64,000 nt of DNA from Mortierella sp. BCC40632 (Eukaryota > Mortierellomycota > Mortierellomycetes > Mortierellales > Mortierellaceae), in contig WAEK01000026.1 in NCBI GenBank assembly GCA_011634665.1, forward strand, positions 186,001-250,000. Direction: 5' to 3'. Numbering within the stretch: position 1 is the first letter of the stretch; every line of letters begins with the position of its first letter. The notes under the pieces were generated by a model. That model was not told where the DNA came from, did no database searches, and worked only from the letters and a program-made list of their open reading frames with translations. A program made the translations under genes and the position numbers. Positions 48,343-60,245 of this stretch are shown here, piece by piece.

Positions 48343-50315
48343 ATGGGTTCACCACACTCTCCTTCCATTAGCTCGGACACAGCAACAGTGACCATTCAAC
48401 AAGAAAAAGGTCATCCTGGCACCGAATCCTCCACATCCCCCAGCGCCCCCTCCAATGTTTCCCTCCCCATTTCCAACGACAAAGCTGAGTACATCGAGCA
48501 CCAACAAAGACAATCTCAGAAGGAGGAGCTCATGCAGCAGGACCAGAAGATCGAAGTAGACCGACAGTCTATGGGATCTATTTCCTCCACAGTTTCCCAT
48601 GGCAACCTCGATCCCGGTCTTCCTGAACAACTCAACCAACATGAAACAGTGACCTTGCCCTTTAAGGAACTCATGGTCGTCTTTATCGGCCTCATGCTCG
48701 CCATCTTCCTCTCGTCTCTCGACCAGACCATTGTCTCAGTCTGCACAACCAAAATCGCCAATGAGTTTCAAGGACTGAGTGAAGTTCCATGGATTGGTAC
48801 AAGCTACCTTCTCACCTCAACCACATTCCAGCCTCTGTAAGTCAGCTTTTCTTTGATCGAGCATTGTCCTCTTACTTTCTCCACCACCCACCCGACCCAC
48901 CCCCCTTTTCCTTTCCTGCTATAGACAAATTAACTTGAAAAGGAGCCTAACTCATCTGTACCATCTCTCACCCCTCCTCTTCTTTTAGTTACGGCAAAGG
49001 AAGCGATATCTTTGGCCGAAAGGCCACTTTTCTGTTTGCGATTACCGTTTTCTTGATCGGGTCCGCGCTCTGTGGCGCCGCCCAGAGCATGATTTTCATC
49101 ATTGTTGCTCGAGGCATTGCCGGTGTGGGTGCCGGAGGAATCATGTCCATGGTAATGATCATCATTACAGACTTGGTTTCGCTTCGCGATCGTGGAAAGT
49201 ACCAGGGTATTATCGGAGCTGTCTTTGGTTTCTCTTCAGTCGCAGGCCCGCTCCTCGGCGGTGTTTTCACTGACAAGGCCTCCTGGCGATGGGCATTCTT
49301 TATTAATTTGCCTATCGGTGCCATCACGATGATCGCGGTTATCAAGCTTCTCCACCTCCCTCACACCCCTGGTTCTCTCAAGGAGAAGGTGAAGCGCATC
49401 GACGTATACGGCTGTATCACTCTGGTGATTGGTCTCGTCCTGATCCTCCTTCCTTTGAACTGGGGTGGCAGCACCTACGAATGGGACTCTCCTTTGGTCA
49501 TTGGTCTTTTCTGTGCCGGCTTTGCTGTTCTTCTCCTCTTTATCTTCATTGAGTGGAAGGTCGCACAAGAACCCATCATTCCCTTTGAACTCTTCAAGTC
49601 TCGTACCAACAGCGCCGTCTTCTTGACCTCCTTCTTTGTGGGTATGGGTTTCTTTGGAGTGATGTTCTTCATGCCGCTCTTCTTCCAGATCGTTCGCCAG
49701 GAGAGCGCCACTGCCTCAGGTCTTGAGATGTTGCCCTTGATTGTCGGACTCCTGATCGCTTCCATCTCCTCGGGTTTCATTGTCAGCAAGTGGGGTCAAT
49801 ACCGACCTTTTATCTGGTCGGGATTGGCATTCGCGACTATCGCTACGGGTTTGTTGACTCTTTTGGAGGAGGACTCTTCCAGGGGTGAGATTATCGGTTA
49901 TCTCTTCCTCAACGGTTTTGGTCTTGGTTTCTCTATGCAGACGCTCATGCTTGCTATCCAGTCCTCGGTTGCCACCAAGGATATTGCCGTTGCTACCGCA
50001 AACGCAACTTTCTTCCGAACGGTCGGTTCCGTTTTCGGAGTGGCCATCGCCGGTACCGTCTTTAACAACGCTGTCAAGAATAACCTTGGGCCATTGATCA
50101 AGATGAACCCAGCCATTGCCGAAGTCATTATGGACTCTTACAAGGCTTCTACCTTTGAGAAGGCTGTCGAGGCCCAGATCTTGCATGCCTACATGTTGGC
50201 GCTTCGACAAGCCTTCCGTGTTTGCATTCCTTTCATGGGCTTGGCTTTCTTGTGCAGTTTGTTTATTCGTCATCACAAGCTGCGAAAGCAGCTGGGTCCC
50301 ACTCCTATGGAATAA
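48343..50315 (+). CDS. MFS drug:H+ antiporter, DHA2 (14-spanner) family
   Basis: Two exons, 48343-48836 and 48989-50315; 606 residues. An N-terminal disordered cytosolic tail of about 105 residues precedes the first span (ELMVVFIGLMLAIFLSSLDQ). DHA2 markers: LSSLDQTIVSV in TM1, WIGTSYLLTSTTFQPLYGK in TM2, motif A (GSDIFGRKATF), GIAGVGAGGIMSM, and the antiporter motif C (GFSSVAGPLLGGVFTDKASW). WRWAFFINLPIGAI follows, as in fungal multidrug and mycotoxin exporters. About 14 hydrophobic segments are present. Such carriers export toxic compounds across the plasma or vacuolar membrane using the proton gradient; substrate unknown. No biosynthetic cluster is adjacent, so a general resistance or basic-amino-acid/siderophore role is equally possible. 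Codon use is C-rich, suggesting good expression. Confidence 0.92.
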
Positions 50316-50570
50316 GTCATTCTCAGCTTGATTTTTCCCTTTTCGTTAGTTCCCGCCAAATGCTTCACTGTAAAATACCCATCTCAATACAATTCGCATC
50401 TCATAATAAAAGACGCACCAGGGCGGTGCATTAGCACAATAACTTTTACTCTTTCAGAGAATGAACACAATTTAAAAAAAAAGGGGGGGGGGGAGATAGT
50501 GTGTGTGTGTGAGAGAGAGAGAGAGATAAGTGGACTCTAAACAAAGTTTAGTGGAAAGGGAGAGACATGT

Positions 50571-53500
50571 TTACTCTGGCACAGAGTTTGTAACGAGCTC
50601 AAAAACGATCTGCAATAGCTCTTGGATCCTCGCCTCATCCCTGCCTGAATGTTGGGCCAGATCTTCTTCGATTTGGCTTTCAGGGCGAAACTCTAGCAGT
50701 CTCACAAACCGAGGCACTGCAGCTACGGATCCGAATCGAATGATCATCCACTTCAAGACATCCCAGACAAGCCCATAGAATGGATGTGCATCCCGTTGGT
50801 AGATGCTTCCATGCTGTGGGATTGAGCAGGCTTCGTAAACCATTAGCAAACATTCCTGGATCGACAGCCCATCGTCATCCTTTTCAAGCGTGTTAATTTC
50901 TTCCGCTGGATCGTCATCCACGCTCGAGTCGTCGTCTACGTTCGATTCATCGGATCCCCCATCCTCTACATTTTCAAACTCGGTATGGGTTTGCTCTACA
51001 CCATCGGCGAACGTACTGTCTAAAGACAGGCCATGGTCATACTTGGCTCTCTTACTTCTTTCTGTGCCTCCATGCTCGCCCCGTGACTGCCGTCGTCGTC
51101 GCTGTCGCTGTCGTTCCTGAGATGCCTGACAGCGTACAACATATTTTGCTTCCTTCTTTTCCAGATACTCTAGTACCCATTTCTCTGCCAACCGCTTCAC
51201 AAATCGAACCATCAGCCTCTCTGCGCAGACCATGACCTTCAATACCAACTCTAGTGATAGGTCCGGAGGTAGGAGATGATGACTTGTCATGGGTGATTCT
51301 CGAATGATCTCTAACAAGACCTCAACTTGGTCCGGGTCTACATCTTGCAACCTGATCTGACTTTCATATCTCTCCCGGAATTCACCCATGAGCAGATTCT
51401 CGAAATAAGGAGATACTCGTGCAAGGAAGGCTCGGTCCGGAAAGGGAACCACTCGGTCTTGGATCAGGAACTGGATCGGGTCAGGGTCAGACACAGTGTC
51501 TTCTTCACCTTCTCTTTCAGGTGGTGACGAGCGGCGCAAGTTGGTGAGTTTGGCAACATGTTGAGACCATTCGGTTGTCTCTACTTCGTCATAGGACCGG
51601 ATCAGTGATGCATGTTCCTGACGCCAGGTGTCAATATGTCTCCAAGCGATCGATTGAATCGCCAACCCTGCGCTAAATCTCCGGTAACTTGCTTCGTCCA
51701 GTCGTGCCTTTTCGGGAGTTGCTTGATCTGCCAGAGAATCAAGATTGTTGATATCAGAACCGTTGGCTCCCTGGGCTATCTTGTTCCCTTCCTCAGTCTC
51801 GTTTTCAGGCTCCTCATCAAACTCCATCTCAAGAGTCAGCATTCGGCAAGCGACTCCAAAGACAGAGTCTGAGCCCAGTAATGTCGTTTTGTCGAGTTGT
51901 TGAGACTTTCCTCCGCTGCGACCACCCCATGCAATGGACGACGACAAGCTCAAGGATGCCGAAGATGCTGTTGGGGACAAGTCGAGTGGTTCAGAAATAT
52001 AGATAAAGACAAGCGCACAATACTCTCGTAGCCAATAGACCAAATCATCTGTCTCATCCAAGGACTGAAGATGTGTCCCTCGGTGGCCTCCCACATACTG
52101 GTAGATACGTTCAAGCTGATCACGACACGGAGACATGGCCGTCCTGAAGTATTGCAAGAGCTGTTGCTGAAGTGCCCCCAAAACTTTTGATGGGAAAACA
52201 TAGTCGTCTACTGCTGTACTCTCTTGGAGTGTCGGAGAGCTGTCGCCATCATTGTACTCTAGACTAGTACCATCTTGTTCTTCCCGTTTCAGACTTTGTT
52301 CTTTGCTTGCTGATGTAAAAATTTCTAAAGTTCCATAGCACGGTCATCAAGGCAAAGTTAATGAAAAGGTCAAGAAAAAAGTATAGACGGCTGGAAAGAG
52401 ACTAGCCATTTTCCTGCCATCTCTTCTTACCTTTGGGGAGGTTTCTCCTACTATAGAAATACAGTGGTATATCGATATCCAGGATAGCCGAATAGAGCTC
52501 TGTCAAAGTGTTGTTCGAAACCAGCGACTTGGACAACTCCACCGATGATACAACCTTTGTCAGTATCTCAAGGATTGTCCTCTCCAGCATTTCACTGGGA
52601 GAAACCCTTTCAGAGTTGTATTTGGTGCATCGTTCATTTGCGTTTTCATCTGCTGCATGGGGCCTTTCCTCATCACCACAAGCGCGTGTCCTCGCTGCTC
52701 CATCCGTCTTCATCGGGGTACAGAGCGTAGAAAACCCAATACCAGGCTCTCTATTGCTGGAGCACGAGTCTTCATGAAAGTCCATTTGTTCTTGGTAGAA
52801 AGTGACAAGAGATCGTTCCACCATCATTCTCGTCAATGTCCAGATCACACCAGGCTTTGTGATTAGCATTTGCTGACATTCCAGGAACTGTGAGAGTTGA
52901 TTCATGACCATGGCTGCATCGATTAGAAAGGGCTCTGCATCTTCGAAAAATGGGTGCCGTTTCATTCTTTTTTCGGGTTCCTGAAGCATAATGTCAACAT
53001 TCCAAGGACTCTTTGGTGGACCGAGTATCGCCACCAGGACTGGGACGATTGATAACATCTGAGTTTTTGCAGGTCTAGCTTCTACGTCAATCGGGTGCGC
53101 TGGCGCCGGAGATGAGAACGAACACAAAAGGTTGGTGATTGAGTAATCCTCTAGAATCAATCGTTCTTCATATGAAAGCGCTGTAACCGCCCCGAGCTCG
53201 ATCATCCGAAGGAGGCCTAGTCTGTCGTAATAAAAGTTCTTCAGAGCCTGAAGGCAAGATTGAACAATGATCCTGTCTAAGGCGTCCATGTCTGTATAGG
53301 ATTTGGACTCCAGGTGCTTGACCGAAGCCGCAAGAAGCATAGTGATGAACAGCAGAGAGGACCAACATTCACGCATATTAATTCGGACACTAGCCTCAGT
53401 TCCGAACAAAGTCATCATCTCCAGGAGTAATTTTGTTCGTTCAACCCCCACTCTCGGAGTCCTTCTCGATACTGGTGACCTTGTTTCTCGGCCAGCAAGT

Positions 53501-55941
53501 AAAATTGGTGGCGATGTTTCTGTGGTTCTTGGTGGGTAGATAGCCCGGATCATCTGGATCTTGAACAGCCGAGGTCCAAGTAGATCGGATATTAAAGAAT
53601 GACCCTTTGGATGATTCCTCCAGAGTAGGCGAAGCACTCTCAGCGCCCATACTCCATTGTCGTCGTTTTCTAGGGCGGTTGCGCTTTTACCTCGTGTATC
53701 TGTTGTTGATAATACCCCTCTTCCCTCCCCATTTGTCGGATGTATCGTTTCTGTATACATGTCAGTCCCCATTTCTGTGTCAGGACTCAGTCCTACAGCC
53801 TCGTCCAGTGGCTCAATGATAATATTAACCAGGGCTTCATAGCTGATTTGCCAATGTGTCAAAGGGATGTCTGCAATCCTGACGTTGAGTCGTTTCTGGT
53901 CATGACGAAGTATTTGAGAGATCAATCTGAGTGCTAACTTTTGTATCCGATGAGAACAGGTCTGTTGAGATTGGTTCGATCGAGACTTCCTTTTCTGCTC
54001 TCGAATGCCAAAGAGATTGTCCAGGTTGGAGGTCAACAGTAAGAGCAAATCCAGAGACCGACTGCGGAGGACAAGCTCATCCACTTCCCATAGCCGTCCA
54101 AAACAAGTGAGTGTCAAGTCAAGCATCGCCTCTAGGATCGCTGGTTTGAGTTGTATTAGTCGATAAGCATACGATACAGAGGTTGGCTCTGGATCAAGAT
54201 GATCCGCTGGATCCAGCTCTGGTTTCGAGGCTGGGAGAGCCGAGTCCAGAATATTCTCCAAAAACTCAATTGTCCTTCGAACAATGATGATACCGAGCGG
54301 TTTTGTGCCAGCAAAAACCGCAGACTCGACTGTACGCCTATTCTGGTCTTGAAGGTTCCTGGCCTTGACAAGGTTTTGTAATAGACGAGCGAGATATTCT
54401 AGAATGGCACTTCTTGACTTGAGGGCGTCGTCTTTCTCGATCATAGGAGGATTCGTCTCAATGCCAGATGAAGTGCCAGCTTCATCGGCGACTATAACAT
54501 ATCCGTACCAGGCTATTAGTGTAGCGGCCCCTTTCCCTGTCATGTACTCTGCCGCATCTTTCCCATAGATCCAATATGCCCAGTAGACAAGCGCCGTAGT
54601 TGTCTGGACGAGCTCATCGGTAATCTTGAGCTGAGAATACCCCAAGACAATCGCATGTTGAATGGCTGCCCATAGATCGACCAAGATCGGGAGCGGTACT
54701 GCCTCCTTCAGTTTAATGATCCGGGATTCTAGTAAGCCAAATGACGAATCCTGGTTTCTGAGGTTGTTGGAATTGGCAACTGAGGCTGTCTTTAGTTCCT
54801 GAGAATTGACGAAACGCTCCATTACGACTGATGGGGGTGAGGTAGTCGATAATGAATCTGTTGTGGTGGTGCGCGGCATGTCCTTTGAACCCGCCTCACG
54901 CATCAAATACAGTATCAAAAGTAAAACTTTCGAATACTTTGTGGACTCAAAGACTGCATTTTGGCCCTGGTCTGAGAGATCGTATTCATCCCGTGACCCA
55001 TCATCTACTTCAGGTTCGAGATCATCGTAGGCGGCTTTCATTGTTGCTTCTATATTGAATGTCAACTCTTGAAGGATTGGTTTCAGGCCCTCTATCACCT
55101 CCCAGATCAGCGCATTTGTTTTGTCCTGCTGTCGATAGGCCATCAAGATCCGGAGTGCACAATCCCGTAGATGGGTATCAGGTGAACTTAACAGTGTTCT
55201 GATTCCAGACACCAGAGACGACGAAGGAGCCGGTGAGCCCACAGTCCTGAGTGCCTCGAGTACCTGTTCTGGATCGAAGAGCGCCTGTCTAGTTGAAGTG
55301 TCCTCGCCTTTTGGATGATGCAATGAGCTGTAAGTCAAGGAGTAAAGGATCTTGGCAGAGGGTATCTGAGTGATTCTCGGATCGATCCCGGGTAACATGG
55401 GGTGGAGACAGGACAAAGTGCTATCCACCAGTTTCCTAAGAATTCGCGTCTTGTCTTTCCTATCCATCACTACGGCCTTTGAATTGCTAGATCCACTCTG
55501 TGTCGAGCCATTGTTGGTTGCCCCAACAGGGGGCTTTTCTATATTTTTGTTGTCATAGTCCCGGAGGCCTGTATCATCGAGTATAGTCAAAATAGCCAAG
55601 AGGCTATACCGGATCTGAGACTGGAGGGACTTGAGCTGGGTCGTCCTACTATCTTCATTGATAGTACATGGGATTGAAGTATCTCCTTCCCGTTTCGTTT
55701 GGCTAATGTTGGTTTGACTGCCAGCACCTTGATCAGCCAGGAGTTGAGTGCGATATCGACGGAGGTCGGCAGCTAGCCAGTTTGCAAGCTCTCCAATGAG
55801 GTGGATCTGTCGAGCAGAATCAAGACTCCTGAGTTGGACCTTGATTAGAAGATTATTCCTATCCCGACTGCGTAGATGGTTGATGAATTCGGCGGTACGC
55901 ATGAGTGAAATGCTCTTGGAGAGGTTGAAAGAAATCGCCAT
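50571..55941 (-). CDS. Giant helical-repeat (ARM-like) and BTB/POZ protein
   Basis: Two exons, 55941-52431 and 52324-50571, joined in frame (CCAAAG|GTAAGA to ACTTTAG|AAATT) to 1754 residues. The N-terminal 1200 residues are rich in leucine helices (LDSARQIHLIGELANWLAAD, ILRILMAYRQQDKTNALIWE, WALRVLRLLWRNHPKGHSLI, LKNFYYDRLGLLRMIELGAV) and look like an armadillo/HEAT solenoid, with disordered acidic inserts. A BTB/POZ domain is at about residues 1452-1560: VVPFPDRAFLARVSPYFENL, LMGEFRERYESQIRLQDVD, VEVLLEIIRES, RLMVRFVKRLAEKWVLEYLE. A Lys/Arg-rich nuclear-type patch (RQRQRRRRQSRGE) and acidic stretch follow. ARM plus BTB is the layout of ARMC5, a cullin-3 adaptor; whether this is an orthologue is unknown. 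It starts only about 100 bases downstream of the HAT1 stop on the same strand. Confidence 0.75.
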
Positions 55942-56042
55942 GTCATGACCGTGTGCAACGACATTCTACCATCTGATGCTTCACCAGTCACACTAAAAGC
56001 CGCGCACGGCTGAGCCTCGATGGGGTATGGAGCAGGTTTTCT

Positions 56043-57958
56043 TTAATGAAGCATGGTCAATAGTCTCTGATAGTCTTCTTCAACGCTCATAAATGTCTCG
56101 TGCAGCTTTTCGATCCGCTCAGGCTTGTCCAGCGTGCTCAGTGCCTCTGCATTGTGCCGATACAGCCTTTGCTTCACTTGCAACCGGAATGCCTTGTATT
56201 GTGATTTGTTTCTCTTGTCCAGATTCTTTAACAGCGACAATTCGAAGCATCGCGCTACTTGCCGCTTGGTCAGCTTATACTCCTTGGCCACCTTTATTAT
56301 CGTTTCAGCTTTGACAGGTGCTTGCACATCTTTAAAGACTCCTGAAGCCATCAGATGCTTCATATCATTCTTGTCCCGCATATCACTGAATTCTTCATTG
56401 GGGTCCTCAACTATCACGGCCAAGAGAACGTAGCTCGAGTGAGAAAATGGGAAGGAAAAAAAAAAAAAGGTAGTGTAGATGAGGCATGTGAGATCAAATA
56501 AAACATACCGGTCATCTCTCTGATTTCGGGTCGACTGCAGAAATCGTTGTACAGCGACTGGTATAGTCGACTTCCATGTCCCTGTTGCTGGTAGGGCGGC
56601 AATATAAGAAATTGGCTATTGCGGAGTAAATCCAGAGATATTTTGTCAGCATAGGTGATTCTATGAGCAGGAAAAAAAAAGGCGATAGCGTAAATCCATA
56701 CAAAGCCAAAGCCAATAAAAAGGACCAGCATATTACCTGACTCTCATACGAATCTGATCCGGATAGTAAAAGTAGGGATACATGTTGCAGTATCCGACAA
56801 AGTGGTAGGTCGCCTGCCCACCATTGTTCACTTTCTCAAACAAGAGCCGGATCTCCCATTTCTCGTCTGTATCTTCGATTATGGATGCACCATCAATAAA
56901 GAAAATAGCGAAACATTGCAGCCTCTTGTGGTACTCAAGGAACCTTGGTGTATCAAATTTTGCCTAAGGTTGATAATAGGTACAAAAGCACGGCACTCTT
57001 TAAGAATGAAGGTGCTTACAGAAATTCCATGAGTAGAGGGAGGCAGGGCCTTATCCTAACCTGATAGTACTCAAACACGCTGTCCTCGGATGAACCGCTA
57101 TCAAGTCGATATTCGCCGACTTTTGTGCCCATAGGCTTAAACTCGTTATAGTCCTTTTCCACGGTTTGAGCGAACACATCGGGATTGTCAATAATATCTG
57201 GAAGATGAAGATTCTCGTTTAGTTTCATAATTCCTTCTGCCTTCCTAAGGGAGCTAAGACAGAGATTTTGACTCAGTGAGTTCCAATCAAAGAGCACAAA
57301 TACCTGGAGGCAAGAAATCCTTCATCACTGGGTAAATCTTGTCAGCAATTGGTTTCTTTTCTTGGTAGCCCATGCTGAAGCATGAGGCCAGTGATCCTGA
57401 AGCAAACTCGAGCTGTTTGTAATCATGTTCCATGAAGGTGGAGAACAAAAAGAATATATTAAAAGCATGTAAAACAATCTGGAGAGTACAGTAGCGTCAA
57501 GGGAAATAGTGTCGCTTTGGTCCTTTCGTCAAATCGCAGGTCTGCCAGTATCTTACATTGACTACGAGGTCCTTGTAGCCAAAGATCTGTTCATTCTCGC
57601 CAAAGATCTGATATGTGAATGCTGGGTTAAACTCGATAATATCCTCGTCTTCTTCATCTTCATAATTCCCAGAGGGTGCCTTGACTGTAAACAAAAAGAG
57701 AGTGGGATTGAAGAGTGGGATGTTGGTTTTCCTCTAGGTTAATTGACAAGCCCTTGGTATGACATGTGGCATCGATCCTGATCCTTCTCAAAGACGATAG
57801 TTGGGCAGGTCAATGCACCCAAAATGCTCAGCAAAAATCGAATCTGGTCTAGCGAGAAGAAGTCAACGCGATTTCACTGGGATGCCTTCACGCTCAGTAC
57901 CTAGTCTGATGTTGACTGCCTCTGTCGATGACTGGACCCACTGCTTGATAGAATTCAT
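56043..57958 (-). CDS. HAT1: Histone acetyltransferase Hat1 (type B, H4 K5/K12)
   Basis: Seven exons: 57958-57901, 57684-57557, 57412-57304, 57236-57061, 56963-56737, 56660-56509, 56410-56043; 405 residues, normal length. N-terminal domain: EFNPAFTYQIFGENEQIFGY then KDLVVNLEFASGS. GNAT core: FFIDGASIIEDTDEKWEIRL, VGYCNMYPYFYYPDQIRMRV, and the acetyl-CoA loop FLILPPYQQQGHGSRLYQSL (Q-x-x-G-x-G). VEDPNEEFSDMRDKND is a Hat1 hallmark containing the catalytic Glu region. The enzyme acetylates new histone H4 with Hat2/RbAp46 before deposition. One acceptor (exon 4) had to be GAAGGCAG|AAGG rather than the nearer CTTAG to keep frame. Divergent from the stefin-like gene, with a 715-base shared upstream region. 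Confidence 0.95.
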
Positions 57959-58673
57959 CCTGATTCCAAAGACTCTGCAAGAATGAATGCTAAGCTTGGT
58001 AGACAAGACGCGCCTTTATTGCTTTTGCAGTGGCTTGTTGCAGAAAAGACAAAGGGGCGGTGCTTGATACTCCTTTCTTCAAAAGTTATGTTACTCGTGA
58101 GGAGGTGTGGGCCTCGCATTGAGACGCCTTCGTGAACATGGTTCAAGCAAACAGCGGTATTCTGGCCTGCATGGAAACCGAATGCTTACGCAATAGGCTC
58201 GCTATCGTCGGCGCGCTTTTTTTTTTTTTTTTTTTCGGGTGCAACAACAGGAGCAGGGGACCCTGAGGTGGCAATGGAAACGCGGGAAGAATGACGGCTA
58301 ATCCACACACCTGTTCCTCCTCGGGCACGCAGCCAATACTATTTTTTACCCTGGCGTGGTATGCGGGGATTGCTGGGCTGAAGAGACGAGGCCGCACACA
58401 GGGAATAGACCAGACCAGACCAGACCAAGGCTTGGACTTGGGCTCTGCAAAGGTGATGGACGATGGTACAAGGGCAGGTTGGCCAACGAACAGAAAGATG
58501 CGCCTGGCCTTCTCTCCCGAGCCAGGGAGGAGGGGCAATCACTGCAACGTGCGACTCGACTCGCCTCGCTCGCCAGGTATTTGAGGCAGCCCAAGCGCAC
58601 CCTTTTCTTTCTTTCTTTCTTTTTTTTTTTTCCTCACAACTTTTCCATTACTCCATTCTTCCTCCTCCTCACC
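57959..58673. promoter_or_regulatory. Divergent upstream region, HAT1 / stefin-like gene
   Basis: 715 bases between two start codons. A T23 run lies at about 58217-58236 and a CTTTCTTT/T-run pyrimidine leader (58606-58635) just precedes the stefin-like ATG. No clear TATA element. Open frames here lack motifs. Confidence 0.4.
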
Positions 58674-59610
58674 ATGTCTAGCGTTGAACACAACTCCATG
58701 ACCGCGCCTCGTCCCGCTGATGACGAGTGCAATGAAGGCAAGTCGTCACCAATACGCACTTTCGCACACGCACTCTCTCTCTCTCTCTCTCTTTTGCGTA
58801 CGCGCCCAAGTCTGTTGTTCGCGAAACTTCACTTCCTCCTTTTTCTTATCATTGCTGCTCCATTGCTCCTTTGTCTATCTAGTCTTCGAATACCTCCAGA
58901 AAGAGATCAGGGCCAAGATTCACGAGATTAACCGCGCTGATGATGTGCACGGCCTTCATGAGATGGACAAGCGTAAGCATCGATTCTCGTTGTCATTGTT
59001 GTCATTCACCAACATCTCTTTTACCTTGATGAGGGAACTGTGGGCATTTGGGCAAACGGGAAGGAGCACTGTCGCGTCATTCCCACTCACGCAGGGACCC
59101 TGTTTCAGGCCACTAAACACTGCATCCCCTCTTTCGCTGTTTTTGTTGGTATCACCCACTGGTGCTATTTCTCCTGTCGCATAGTCAAGAAGATTAGCGA
59201 GTTCACTCCTGTCCTCTATGCCACTGAGGATACTGCTTTCGGCCGGTAAGGATTACTCATAGTATCGCTGGACCTAAGCAAGATGAGACCCGAAAAAAAA
59301 AAAAAGAATCCCGTTCTAACCTCTGGAGTTTTATCACTGTAGCACCTACTTTGCCAAGATCCACCTCGGTGATGAGAAGTTCATCCATGCACGGTAAGTC
59401 AATCGCTTGAGCATGGATATGATGGCGACAAGGGACACATCTTGTCGAGCAAATATCGAGTTGTTTCTAATCTCACGCTCTTTTCTCAATTGCTGAACGA
59501 ATAGCGCCCACAAGAGCGAAGGTGGTAAAATCAGTTTCTACTCGCTCTTGACTACCCCAGAGTGTGCCATCTGGGACCGGGACACTCCTCTCGAGTACTT
59601 CATCGATTAA
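58674..59610 (+). CDS. Stefin-like cystatin (putative cysteine protease inhibitor)
   Basis: Five exons: 58674-58737, 58883-58972, 59185-59245, 59343-59393, 59505-59610; 123 residues, no signal peptide, so cytosolic. After a short leader the helix (EVFEYLQKEIRAKIHEINRA) is followed by FTPVLYATEDTAFGR, TYFAKIHLGDEKFIHARAHK and SFYSLLTTPECAIWDRD, ending TPLEYFID. Stefins A/B show the same order: helix, Y-T-QVVAG-x-NY, IKV..GD.KY.HLKVFKS, and DPLTYF. Thus fold and length fit the stefin family, which blocks papain-like proteases. The QxVxG loop is not conserved here (TEDTAFG), so inhibition is uncertain. Intron 1 uses a GC donor (GAAG|GCAAGT). All phases close to a stop. Stefins are common in animals and patchy in fungi. 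Confidence 0.75.
58738..58882 (+). other. GC-AG intron in the stefin-like gene
   Basis: Exon 1 ends AATGAAG and the intron begins GCAAGT, ending CTATCTAG before TCTTCGAATACC. Reading through or using any GT nearby destroys the frame into the conserved helix. Contains a (CT)n tract near 58771-58790. Confidence 0.8.
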
Positions 59611-60245
59611 ACACAGTGCGAGCAGTTGTTGTGTCGAAGCATGGGAGCCTCTTCTCTTTCACTTTGCTTCAGTATCCTTTACTAGCTGAGGCAACCTCAT
59701 CTTATTATGTAAATAAATAACAAATGGTTGGCGACGTGAAAAAGGCACCGGCATGGACTCTGGTTGTTTAAAAGGGGCGTGAGAAACTATCCAGTCATTG
59801 CTAGTCTTCCTCCGTAATGGTTACAGCCCTTACGGGGGTCTGAGACGATGAGCAGAGAGGACTAACCCAATTGTATGTCCGCTCTGCGCTGCGGTCAGTC
59901 CAGCCCTAGAATAGGAAAAGAGAGGGGAGCGTGCTAGAATGACAAATGCATTTCTTTCCGGCTCGCATCCGAGCATCAGCCGCTTGCTGTCATACGATCC
60001 ATCATTTTCATCCATCGATCCATCTCTCCTCGAATCTCCTTCACACTCACCCTGCTTCCATCCCCACCCTTCGAGACTCTGTTTCGAATCTCCGGAATCA
60101 CTGCTTCTTTACAGGTCGCTCAGCTCTAGTTCATAAACGCTTGACAGTTCGCGAACACATTCGGCCAGGTCTCATTCACTCGTGCAGATTCAAAAGCTCG
60201 ATCATACCTTGGTGTTCGTCCGTGCGACCAGTCAATCAGTCTACC
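59611..60245. other. Spacer between stefin-like gene and NUDT12-like gene
   Basis: 3' flank of the stefin-like gene (ending around AAATAAATAACAAATGG near 59711) and promoter of the NADH pyrophosphatase. A frame opening at about 59946 runs into its first exon, but the upstream residues look like leader sequence. No other gene. Confidence 0.5.

Noticed and set aside
49716..50276. 186-residue frame antisense to the MFS transporter
   Set aside because: Shadow of a codon-biased membrane protein; the plus-strand reading has all family motifs.
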